A DNA stretch of 64,000 bases from Anopheles merus (taxonomy: Eukaryota; Arthropoda; Insecta; Diptera; Culicidae), in the NCBI RefSeq assembly GCF_017562075.2, contig NC_054084.1, positions 12,600,798 through 12,664,797 on the forward strand, in the 5' to 3' direction. The position numbers were made by a program, and so were the translations under genes. Positions within the stretch are counted from its first letter, which is position 1, and each line of letters begins with the position of its first letter. The notes under the pieces were generated by a model. That model had not been told where the DNA came from. It was given only the letters and a program-made list of their open reading frames with translations, and searched no databases. Positions 52,435 to 64,000 of this stretch are shown here, piece after piece.

Positions 52435-53557
52435 AAAAAGAAACACAAGCCGTAGAATATCGGAAATTTATTATCAATTATTGGCTCACTGATAATCCAC
52501 AATGTGTTTGCTAATTTTATTGCCATTGTTCTGTAGAAATGCTTCAGAGTGTGTGGTACTCCTGTACGAACTGCATACAATGACGGTTCTCCGAAGGATT
52601 ATTGCCATGATTTAGATGCACAAGGATATGAGTTGCTGTAGCTGGACTCAAGAAGGTCTATAAATTTTCATTTAAGCACGCATATGAGTTGAATTAAACA
52701 GGTAAGAGCTGTAGAACACATATACATCCAGCAATCAATTCTGTAAAAAAAGAACTCTCGGAGTTTACTTGCCGGACAACAGCTTTGTAGTGGAATTGTC
52801 TATTAATGACCCTTTTAAGCTATCATTACATACACACGTGAATACAAAACCCTTCCATCATCTCAAAACCCGTTTTTTTACGTTCGCTTAGCTCATCTCC
52901 GAAGGCCACCCGCTTTGAAGTCACAGGTTTGATTGACGGATTGATTTCATAATTTTTAGGGTCAACTGTAAGAACGACTCCGAGATCCTTTCTATTTCTT
53001 TGTTACCCTTCGTCTACTGCTACACGTAGGAGAAAGTATAAACACGAAAAGGAACACGAATCTTCCCGGCGAATGGTTTTATGGATGTCACTTTTGATGA
53101 TAGATTACCGAAGAAAGTGACCTGTGTGTGTTGTGGATGAAAACACCTGAACAACAGGACGAATTCCCATGATTTAGGACGTTTGGTTTTGAAAATCAAT
53201 TGAACGCTCCAGGTGATGAGCTTCACGGTTTTCCGTACCCAAAAGTACGGAGGGTGCTCCGAAGCGGATGATCCCATTTTTTCTCACGACTCCCGTATCA
53301 TCCCGTATCGGATCTCGGATTCTGTGTAACACATGTCGCAACAGCAGCACCACCAACAGCAACTCGAAAGTCGAAAGTCAGCGCGAAAAGATAAAGAAGA
53401 AAGGTTTGAACACACGGTATTGATGAAGGTTAGGGTTCGGAAGTGATAAAAGTGTGATGACGAAGATGTAAAACACGCACTGCACCGCAGCGAAAGGTTA
53501 TGGGCCTCCGTTTCCTTGAAGCATAAAATCTCTCCGGGGGATGCAGAGAAAAGCGGC

Positions 53558-53580
53558 GTGTGTGTGTGTGTGTGTGTGTG
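53558..53580. repeat. GT microsatellite
   Basis: About eleven GT units. Confidence 0.88.
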
Positions 53581-56500
53581 CGTTTTGGCCGTTGGCTGCG
53601 TAAGACGCGCCAAGAATCAAGAACGGGCTAGCGAGCGGAAATTACCCACTAATTAAAAATTATCGCCACGCTTAATGACAGCGACCGACAAGATTTACGA
53701 TCGCGTAAGTGTTCCTTTTCAAGGAAACGAACGGCTATCGGTAAGCGATTCTTCTCATCATCCGTCTTCGCGCAATGGTTTTTGAAGCAAAGTTCTTGAA
53801 ACATTTTTGCAAACACTGCGCCCCGATGAACGGTGCAGTTTATGTTTTATGCTTCTCACGCTCGGACCGCTTCCGCGTCTTTCCGGTCCGTGCAAACGGC
53901 AAACGTGTGACGATTGTTCTTGGGTAGTGAGTCGACAATGTAATACAATGAGGATGGCACTGCAACAGACTGCAACCGCTTCGATCGCGTCCAGCTGCAA
54001 ATGAGTGTATGTGTAATAGATTGTGCACCACATATGGCCAAGGTTTTTTCGAACATCGGAGCGGGATGTCGGACGTTGTAATGGGGAGACAATTCATAAC
54101 CATCAGTTTGTGTCTTTGGGTTGCAGGAAATTAAGAGATAGAACGTGTCAGTATGCTAAAAGACGTTTAAGAGCAATGAAACAATCAATTGCAACGGACA
54201 ATTTAAACGACACATGTGTTAATGCTGCTCAAAGAATATGGGAATGGTTGCAGTCTGTTATGGTTTCAGTTATGGCTTGTATAAACTAAAATTTGCAACA
54301 TTTGTGAATAGAAATGTAAGGTTGCTCTCAATTCCAAAATCTTTATCCTGTATGACTTGTAATATGTAGACCGTTCCAACGGATCTTTATAATAATAATT
54401 TTCAAGTATGTACTTCACCAACGTTTCTAAGAATTCTGACGATTTCTGGCACATTTAGGAAAAATCACCGAGAAATCCTGTGCTGTTTTGTTAGTTTTGT
54501 TTGTATTGTTTAGGTATTTATCGTCTTCAAGGACGCCATCGACTAAGGAATCACTCTTAACTTGAAGACTTGAATTTTGACCGACTCCTTTACTAGAACA
54601 GGAAGCCGTGAGGCTTAGTTTCGATTAAGGTTTGTTCTGTTAGAGAGATTCAGTTAACGTACCTCATAAAATGATCATATTTAAATAATTAAATAAGGGT
54701 ATTTATAATTCCGATTGAATATTTCCAAGTTTAACCATATTCTAGTTATTAAAATGTTTTTTTTTTCTAACTAGAGTTTATTGTATAGTTTTTTTTAAAC
54801 AATGTTTCAAGCTTGGGAATTTCAATCACTTTTCTTATAACTTGCAGGAAAAATACAATATATTATTCATGTCATGATTGAATAGAAATAATACACCCAT
54901 ATCGAGTTTAAACTTGTTAAAACCAAATTTTTCAGATACACTATCACACAAAAAATCAATCGTTGTTTCCCCAACTTATATCAAAATCTTCTGTTTCTAC
55001 TTTTGTTTTGACAAAGTTTTAGCAAAAGCAATACTTAAATAAAATTAAATAATTGTTATATTTTACTGATCTTGTGTAATATTTCTGAGAAATTGAAAAT
55101 CCAAAGTCTTGTACAATGGGATACACCCATTAGATACGTTCAAATATTGAAACTGCTGGACGCCCTACGTATCTGGGCCAAGTAATTCGATGACCGGTTT
55201 TACTGCACCTATTTTGAGTTAGATTGAATCTTAATCTACTTATAACCTCGCAACCATTACTTATTAACCAAAACCAGGTTCAATCTTGTTTGTGATTTTA
55301 TGTGAACGATTAGCGAACATCTTTATCCAGCCATTAAACCCAATCGCCTTCTCTTACAATCGAATTTTCCTTTGAGGTGCGGCGTTAGAACGCGTCATAT
55401 TAAATACAGCCACTGGTTGGTGGTGGTCATCGATGCAACGGTACTTCCCGAACCAGTAAACTATTCACTTTATCCCGACCATAAAGTAATCGCAATCCAA
55501 TAAGAAAAACTTTGTGCTTTCCGGAAGAAACCACAGCCCCCTACAACGACCGTCACTTCCTATTTTGGCGTCAACTGCACCAGTGTGTGCTCAGCGCCGG
55601 GCAGTAATCAGGTTGAGGAGGAAATCTTCCCACTGCTTATTTGTAGCCGTGTGCGTTGAGTTTACTTATCGAAGGAAATTTAATGAAAAAGCGATCGTAA
55701 AAACTTTCATTGCAAGAAAATCGAATTCAAACAAAAGTCTCGTTAGCTCTCGCCGGCGAACCCTCGGCAGAACAATTGGCAAAATGGTGGAGAAAGGACC
55801 GCTTACAAACACTCCCACGCACTCACTCACACACACAAAAAGCCAATCGTCAAGGATTGTGAGTGAGAAGCCAAACAAAAAAAAGTGCCAACGTTTCTCC
55901 CCTTCACAAATTGAAAGCTAAAAGCCGAAGCGTCGGTGTAGGGAAAAAATCTACGCGAACAATTTCGCACACAGTGCAACGGCCGAAACTGCCGATGCGT
56001 TAGGGAGGCAAAAGGAGGCAAAAACCGGGCAATTTGGAATGAAATTTTACGAGCCCACCCAAAGAAGCCCGCCCGCCCAGAAACGTTCGCAATGCGAGCC
56101 TGATTCGATTATTTGGAATGCGAACGGTCGCCGGTGCCCTTTTCGCGGCACTGATGGCAGAAAACTCATCGGAAAATCCTCCACCGTAGCAGGTGCAGCG
56201 GGCTGCGGACGAAGGGAAGCACGGTATGGCGAATAACAATCGACCACAAATCGATGAACGGAAAGCGATAAATTATATCGTTCTTATTGCGAGCAGCATT
56301 TTCCACCTCCTTGCTGACGGTGACGGTGGTGGAAAGGCGGCTTTCCTCCCTGCTTGGCGTGTGCACTTGAGTGCGTGTGTGTGGCAGGAGGGAATCGTAA
56401 TTTTCCTCCGAGGCGAGTCTCGTTTTATTGAGCACACACATAATCTCGCGAGGATTATTGAAATCGCAATTTTATCGAAGCTGTGTGCTCGCTGGAAAAA

Positions 56501-59500
56501 TTAATTATGGGAAAATGGGATACATTCTCGTGAGAAATTCGCATACGATGGCTTGATCGATTGAATGGAGTGGTGGGAAAATTGTTCAATAAAGGGATAA
56601 GATACAATTCATTCTAGGAATGCTTAAATATCCTTGTATTGTTTTAGATAATAAGAAGCTACCTAAAACGTTATATGCTACGATGTTGGAAAAACGCTTT
56701 GCTTCATTGAAACTTGATGAAATATTATCACTGGAAGGGCCTGAACTGAAACCACGTGTGGCATAAACCCGAACAGCCACGTAGATCGCTTCAGCAGGCA
56801 GAACATTCCTGAGCGCTCACCTTAGGCCTCACCCCCCACACAGACCAAACGGCCATCCATTTTTACCCGTTCATTTTCACGCTGCTTGCCGGCACGTTAT
56901 TGGAACATTTTCGGATGATAAAATTTTATCGTCCTTTTCCGAGCGTCGTTTGGCGCACCTCGGCAAAGGACAACCATGGGACGAGGAGAGGTCGCTACTA
57001 AAAATGCCGATGCGAAAAACGAACCGCTAGCTGCTGGTCCTTGCGCTGAGTAGCCGCGGCTCGAACCGGCCACCGTTCGATCCGGTGCTGCCGTAGAGGT
57101 GTCGAGCATAAACGTGTGTGTGTGCGTGTGTGTGAGCATGAATTTATGATTCTCACACGTTGCGCAGCACACGGCTCGAGCACCAGGGCTGCATCAAAGG
57201 CTCGGCGACGAAAAGACGAGGTTCGGTCGTTTCGAAATCCGCGCGCTGCTAATTTTCGGTAGTGTTGAGGGTCATTTATACACGTTTGCGTTAGCGCGGT
57301 TGTGCTTGTTGTTGAGTGGAGTGTGAGAGGATGCAGGATTGGCAGGAGCGGTGCACGAGTTGGAGTGGATCTGCGCCACATTTGACACATTTTATGCCAC
57401 CACATAAATCGACACGGTGGAGTGCGAAAAGAGCGCATAAATTATTTACCCAAACACGCTCGCACACATTCACGCAAAGAGAGAGACGATCTTGTACTAT
57501 CGTTAGCCGTGTCTCATAAGTGGTCCGTGGGCTTGTTTGCGGTGGATGGTACGGCCTCAGCGATCAGCCCTAAATGGGTCTCGAAACAAATGAAATCGAG
57601 CGAACAGATGATCTAATTTCCTGCGGATTGTGCTTGGAGGACAGCATAATCGGAGAGCCCTAGCCACAAGGCGAAGGATAATAAGTCATAGGCAGAGGCA
57701 GGATGAAGATCAAATTACACGAACGCGGTAGGACATGCAGCGTCCTGACCGCGAAGTGGTTGTGCAAGATATGCACGAGGGAAAACAGGAACATTTGTCT
57801 CTCGGGCTGATGATAATGTTGGTTAGGAAGTCGGAGCACAAATGCCACCCAGGACGATGCGATTTTGCGATGGTGGTATGTTTTGGTTGAGTCGCGAGGA
57901 GTTTTATTAAGGAAAAAAATATGCTTTACAACATCATTGGGTGGGTGTAAAACATCGAGAGTAGTGAAGAAAAAGAAATTATGACGAGATTAGATTTTTT
58001 TGAACGGAAGATTGAACTTGTTTTGAAAATAAATTTTTAATATTTCTTTTTAGTTTTACTGAAAAAATCTCAGCAGCTTAATTTGTTTTTACTTATAAAT
58101 GACTTGGATACATTTCACTTGTTTGTTACACACAGAATGATCAGTATAGCATGAATGATACATGGTACATATAAGCTTTGAATCTAATTGTTCGTGAGCC
58201 TAATATAAGACCTTTACAATACTTAATTATATGTACAAAACCTAATCTGCTTATCTTTAAAAAGTTGCTGATTGTGTCATCAACTTTTGAATAATTTACT
58301 ATTTTCAGTGTATTTTGGTTAAAAATTTATTTCAAGTCAAATATATATTCATATCATTTGGGTTAGTTTTGGTGAAATACTTATTCTTAACTGCAACTCC
58401 AAAAATATTCGTTGGCACTGTTGAAATCCTGTCATCTCATTTGACTGTTTATTTTAAACCGTAAACAGTATAAACATGCACTAGCATGCAGAGGAAGGTT
58501 TTGGATGGTATACATAAAACGACAAGTTATGGGAAAGTCGGCTCTCCCAATTTTGTATTCAAAACTAATAAACGAATAAATATTTAAACCATACTCTGTT
58601 GTTACTTGAAATAAAGAAAAAAATCATTTATAATAAATATCGTAACATCCCAGTCAAAACAAATATATAAAAAATCTGTATTTTTAATACTTTCTTTACA
58701 TTGCGTTTCTTATCTTTGATTTTTCAAACGTGTCTAATCAAACTCCTACTAAAGTAAAAACAAATATCAGTGCTTTGCATTAATTTTAAATTTATCCAAT
58801 GAAACTAATATTTTTTCTGTATTTTCTCGATGTTAACGTACCCTATCACATCGCATCACAGTCTTATCTCTGAAAATTCTAAAGATGTCAAACGCTAAAG
58901 TGTTTTAGATTTTATCGTATCAGTATTTAATGGAAATGTAAACAATAAACAACCCTTTAACATGATAAAACGGCGCTTACTCTTCACCGTAAACTATATG
59001 TAAGCCAACCCTTAAATGTGACAGAATTTTCCATTCTTCCAAACAAACTTCAGAGAACACCCAACGACCCCACGATGGCGCGCGTTGTGGATCCGTTACG
59101 TAAATATTTTTACTCCGCTGGAGTGTGAAATTTTAATAAGACTGTCTTTTTCAACAGTTTTTCACTCAGCGCGGGTGGTGCGCACGTCTGTGACTGTCTC
59201 CCTCACAAACACACAGCCACCCACCCACCACAGGCCGTCGCCGAAACGATTCCTCACCATCTTGGAATGTGACGGAGTGTTTTTTTGTTTGCTGCCTCTG
59301 CCACCGTATGTTCAAAAGGACGGAGGGGCCTTTCCCGCAGCATTAGCAGTCAGCATCTTCTGCGCATGCATCACTTGCAAACAAAGGCATAAATTTCCCT
59401 GACGAAGGTTCGCCACCGCCTCCAGAGTTTTCCGTTTTCACGCTCGCTGCCAACCGATTGTCACAATCCTGTGTCCCTGTACTGGGTCGTTTCCACTCCA

Positions 59501-61046
59501 CCCGATGTGAAATTTCAACCAGACAGTTTTTGCTCACTACTCTGTTAGATTTCTCATATTTGAATAAGAAATCGTTCGTTTTGATATCGGCTGTAGAAAG
59601 CACACTTGTTCCTAGTTTGTGTTTTTCATGTAGAGTGCCTCTCGCTCTCTAAACACTTGGTTCATTCAAACCATTTTGCTTCCCTCCCTCCCAAAACGTA
59701 CCATTTTTTCGTCAGGATCTCTTGTTATCTCTTGTTTGTTATGCTTTCCATGTTTCAGCACCGTTCGCTCCGGGCTGATTCTTTCGCTCATTAGAGCCTC
59801 TTCCCGGGGGCTTGTTACGATATCTATCATGTTAGGGAGCAAAAAAACACACACTCCGGCTCAGAATGAAACTAAATCATGGTTGAGAGTGGAGAACGGG
59901 AAGGAGCAGCAGAAGCAGGAAACGGCTCGACTTCGACTGGCAATCTTGGAGAAAGCAGGCAACCTTATTTCCGGTTCTGGCAAAGGAGCAAAAACTCCAC
60001 GGCGCGAGGATATTGGCCACCATATGCTACCGCCTAGTTAGCTCCTGCAGATGCGTTGCACACGCCTCAGACTGACATTTCTGGTTCGTTTCGAGCGCAT
60101 TTGTCATTCGGTGCGGTTGGCGGAAGGGAGGGTTGAAAAAGAATGCTGATTGTGTTGCGTTTGACAGGTCGGCGGTTGTATAATACATTGAGCGTGTAGG
60201 ATCCGGCCTGTAGATTCCGGCGTGCCTTCGCTTCCGGGGTGGTCCTTGGTAGGTGGCATTTTGTTGCTGGTAGTTCGGAACAATTTCAATGCACCTTAAG
60301 AAAGACTTTGTATATGGTGGTTTGCAACTATTTAAATATGTAATTCCATTTTTTATTCCACACATCACACATATGTCAAACAGAGAATCCGTTTTCATAG
60401 TAAATTTAATTAAATTAGACCCAAAAACAAACTTATTGCAAGCATGCGAGCATCCTTACACCCTGACAGAAGCATAAAACTCATAAAGCTATAAAAAAGT
60501 TAGATCATCCATTTGCCGCCCCGCTCCATCGTTCGCCGCAACCCATCACGCAAAAGCTTCTGTGTTGCTTTGTTACGACTTTCATAACGACTGCAACCTC
60601 ATTTCGACAGTAGCGGGCAACTATTTCTGCCGCGCGAGCAGCACACAAAACTTTATCATCTCATTAGATAAGTTGCTGTACGGCTTTTCCCGGCTGCCCG
60701 GCCACGGTGGGAAATAGCACCCCCCCCCCCCTCTGTTCGAACAAATCTTGTCCCACTTCCTCCTCCCGGGGGATTTCAGCTGCGGCGCAGTAAAAGCGAT
60801 TGTATAAAACTTTTAAACCGTACCGTAAAGTCGGCCCCATTGTGCCCCCCGATGATGTTGTCAATAGTGTGTGTATCGAAGAGGCGCGCTTTCCACGCGT
60901 TTACTGTTTAGCTTGGCAAACTCATAAAGGAAGCGGAAAATCGTGAGTGAGAGCATTTTTCTGCTGATTAAGACATTTCATTTCGTTTGACGAGAGCGCA
61001 GAAGGTAAAGTCACAGTTCACATGATCGGCACCGGTTTATAGATAG

Positions 61047-61859
61047 TACAGTGTGTCACAGCGCCATCGCCAACATTAAGCACTTTGAAAGGGTTTTAAG
61101 AATTTTTGTTCAATATTTCCCAAAAATTGTTTGAAATTTAAGGTCTACACATTAAACTTTAAAAACTAGCAGAATTCAATTTCAGGATATGGTTTAACGA
61201 GTTATCAACAAACAAATTTGCAACAGGAACATGAAAATGAGTAGTTTATTTCAATTTCAGTGGAAAAAAAATGATGACAGAAAATGACTGTGAAATGTTG
61301 AGAAAAAATTGGACTATAATCCAATAAAGTAACAATGTTCTGTACAGTCTGTCCATGTCAGTCGATACAGTTACGCGATATTCGTATCACAAAAATTTGA
61401 GTTCATCCTGTTTGTAATTTTGACAGTTTACGTGTCAAATTTGCTCAATTTTCGCCAAAAACTATAAAATTGACAATATATTTCATTATTGCTAAAAGTT
61501 TTTTTAATCGCTAAGAAGTTGGAAACACGAATTGTTTAAAATTATAATCAAGCATATAAAAATATTTTAACATAAAAGTATTCACAAGTGATTCCATGCA
61601 GAGTATAAATTTAGAAATTTGTATTATAAAAGATGATTAATGTTACGCAAAATGATAAAGTGACCAAAACCTGATTCGAGGGGCTTCAAGTATTTTATTC
61701 GTTTAATCACGCTGTAAAAAATTATGTCTTGCGCTTCTGCTGAATTAGTTTGTGAATTATTATTTTTGATATACTGATAATAATTTATAAAAAAAACACA
61801 AACTTTTCGATAACTTCAAGTAATAATATCATGCTACCACACTTTTGTTACACACTGTA
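61047..61859. mobile_element. Candidate non-autonomous TA-target DNA transposon (about 0.8 kb)
   Basis: The left end reads TA-CAGTGTGTCACA from 61047. The complement of the right end reads TA-CAGTGTGTAACAAAA, finishing at 61859. The first 12 bases after TA match at all but one position, then similarity stops. The interior is AT-rich, non-coding and unlike the flanking balanced sequence. The TA flanks and CAGTGTGT ends fit a Tc1/mariner-type element. The repeat is short, so coincidence cannot be excluded. Confidence 0.45.
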
Positions 61860-62563
61860 ATACAAAATAAAAAGAAGCAACAACAAAAATCTTCTGTTCA
61901 AAATTGCTAGCCCTTTTGCTCCATTTCGCTTTTTACAGCACTAGAACTTGATAAACAGCACCAACCAGCAATAGACATGATGCTTAACATTTTCATAAAA
62001 CAGGAACCAGTTCAACACTACAAATCCGCGCACACCCACACACACACTCACACCGGTGGAAAGGCGGAAAGCGGAATGAAAATATCGTTCGCCCGCTCCC
62101 GCCGGTTGATGAATTAAAAATTTACACAGTAAAATTTCACTCCAAGACATAAAAACAAAACATCAAGAAAGGAAATAATAATAAAATAAAACATATTTTT
62201 ACGAGCCGAGCCAGATCGCTGTCCGTGTCCCGCTCGCCCCGCACCGCAACACATTTGTGTTTTACGTTGCACGGGATCAGTCTTCGGTTTAGTTTCCAAT
62301 TCTAACTGTAACCAAAACAGACGGCACGGCTTGAGGAAAGTTTTTTCCCTTCTGAACGGTTTGAGCAGCGGGTTCGTCTGATCTACCGCCCCACGCTTTT
62401 CTTCATACGTGCCACGGAGGGTCTCTTTATTACCTTTTGCGGGTCGCGCGCGCGGTACCATCTGACTGCAGGGGCAGAAATCAAACCACACACAAACACA
62501 CACTGCCTGGAAGCAACCGGAAGCAGCAGCTTGTGCACCCAGAGAAAAACTAAAACACACGCA

Positions 62564-62592
62564 CACACACACACACACACATACACACACAC
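62564..62592. repeat. CA microsatellite
   Basis: CA dinucleotides with a single AT interruption near 62581. Confidence 0.88.
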
Positions 62593-64000
62593 ATCACCGA
62601 GCGGTCGCGGACCGAAGGCGGAATGATTGTTTCCTGACGGGCCTGGCCTGTGGGGCGGCGTTTGTTTGCCGCGTGTATCATGTTTTTATGTGCCCATTAG
62701 AAAATCGCTCATTCATATGCATGACGCTGACGGTGATGATCACGATGATACACACAATTATGAAATGGATAAGGTTCGAGTTGGGCTGGCAGAGGTCTGT
62801 TTTCGCGTCTTGATGGGTTTCATGGGGAGCGCGTAGCAGGGAACGATATCGACATGGAGTGTATCTGTGATAGATTTAACGTTTGATGTTAACGTGTTTA
62901 TAAATATCGTCACGTTGGTGATACGGATGCCTGGAATGGCACTCCCAGTGCCAGATGCGCCTGTCCGTGCGGGTTTGTTCCCGTGCTCTTGATTAGCTCC
63001 CTTTCTTTTTGGTTTCGTTTTATTGCTGCTCTTTTCTCCCGTCAGCTTTTAATACATTGGTTCAAAGAAAACGATAAGCTAAATAATTCCAACGCTTGAA
63101 ACAGGAAGCGTACTACAATGTATTACCACAGCCAGCAAAACAATGTCTACACAGCAGCTGACTAACTGTTAGCCAGCGACGAAAGACATTTCTTTCGTCT
63201 CCATCGTTTCGCGATTTGTGACGCACAGCAATTTATCAAATTTCCATCCATTTGGCGTGAAATAGAGCTAACAGAAACTGTTCCTGTCTACAGTGCTGGT
63301 AAAGTGAACACGGAACGATTGTGGAAAACGTTATATAGCACTCATCGAATGGTACAAGGGCTGGAACAAGCGCTACCAGAAAGTATCAGCTTACTCACTC
63401 AACCACAGCCCTGGTGGAGTGTTAACTGGTGAACAGATTTTCACCAAAACTGCTCCAATTTTCCACAGTCTCTCAACGGGCACCGTCGTTCGGAGTCGAA
63501 AATATGTTCGATTTCATGCTCATTATTGTCGAGCATATGGTTTTGCTGGCGTGGTGCGGCTCTCGGTGAAGAGTTTTCATCGTTTCACGCTATGAAGTTG
63601 ATGGATTTTTGAGTTCAATGCTGTATGGCGATTCATCATGGAGGTCAGATTTCAGGGAATTCACTTCCGCTGTTGAGCCGTTTGGATGGCCGATTTCCAA
63701 TGGTTAGGAAGTCTGTTACACTGTTTCCCGAGCTGTTCACGGCACAGAATGTTGAAATTTTTAGCATCTGTTTTTATTTGATCTACATTTTTTCTTTTGC
63801 TGAGATATTGCCGAAGCTGTTTAAAATAGAAATCTCTTTTCAATAGAGTTTGAATTGCAGTTTAATTGATTTAAGATAATTTACATTCTTTTTGTGTTTG
63901 AAGCAATAGTTCAAATCTATCTCTTTTCAAAAGCTGCATGAGAAGTAAGGTTTGTCGTCTGATTTTTTATTTATTTTAAATTTATTACAATCTTGCTAAA

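Larger units (their letters stand above)
49131..57890. other. Intergenic region, middle part
   Basis: No gene could be supported. An AT-rich block from 49130 to 50760 contains a MITE copy. Balanced sequence from 50760 to 54270 contains CT and GT microsatellites. A further AT-rich block spans 54270-55330, followed by balanced sequence to 57890 with repeated CATAAATTA-like words such as those near 57400-57440. The longest open frames, about 52 kb on the + strand, do not resemble a known protein. Confidence 0.55.
57891..64000. other. Intergenic region, distal part
   Basis: No gene could be supported. AT-rich sequence covers 57890-59040 and 61060-61900, the latter being a candidate transposon remnant. 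Balanced sequence lies between and after them, with CA repeats near 62564-62592 and a 12-base C run at 60720-60731. The last 170 bases are AT-rich again. Confidence 0.55.

Noticed and set aside
19637..55215. Shared 15-base word TACTGCACCTATTTT at 19637 and 55201
   Set aside because: Similarity does not extend beyond it, and a few such matches are expected by chance in 64 kb.
60289..60477. A 62-codon plus-strand frame from an ATG
   Set aside because: AT-rich composition and hydrophobic content fit chance. No similarity is recognised.
61370..61480. Possible third copy of the MITE family (GACAGTTTACGTGTCAAATTT region)
   Set aside because: Only short scattered words resemble the two real copies and no matching end was found.

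Overview
The window looks like a piece of a mosquito genome, most likely Anopheles. The evidence is an insect-type T-box gene with long introns, compact GT-AG splice sites, and two copies of a tRNA-derived SINE that matches my memory of the Anopheles SINEX family. Base composition is mixed. There is no operon structure and no bacterial gene. Almost every long open frame is chance or low-complexity sequence.

The only protein-coding gene I can support is the 3' part of a Tbx20-family T-box transcription factor (fly midline/H15 type) on the + strand. Three exons are visible: 27780-28065, 32092-32336 and 42364-42973. They join in frame and give 379 residues, running from inside the T-box DNA-binding domain to the stop codon. 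A 3' UTR with two AATAAA signals follows. The exon or exons for the N-terminus and the start of the T-box were not found in the preceding 27.8 kb. They probably lie upstream of the window, so positions 1-27779 are best read as one very long 5' intron. Introns of 4.0 kb and 10.0 kb separate the visible exons.

The remaining roughly 20.5 kb downstream (43476-64000) contains no gene I can support. Like the upstream intron, it alternates between balanced blocks and AT-rich blocks of about 0.3-1.7 kb. That layout is typical of the regulatory surroundings of a developmental transcription factor. The AT-rich blocks hold the mobile-element remnants: two SINEs, two diverged copies of a MITE family with TA-flanked pogo/Tigger-like ends, and one candidate 0.8-kb element with terminal inverted repeats. 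They also hold a near-identical 100-bp tandem duplication. Large microsatellites include a 159-bp GT tract and a 227-bp TTC tract. Long G runs and one canonical G-quadruplex motif are also present.

Possible regulatory signals include a pair of perfect T-box half-sites 32 bp apart at 1466-1505 and a perfect 13-bp inverted repeat at 3351-3386. These are motif matches only. I found no CRISPR array, rRNA gene, functional tRNA gene or known microRNA.
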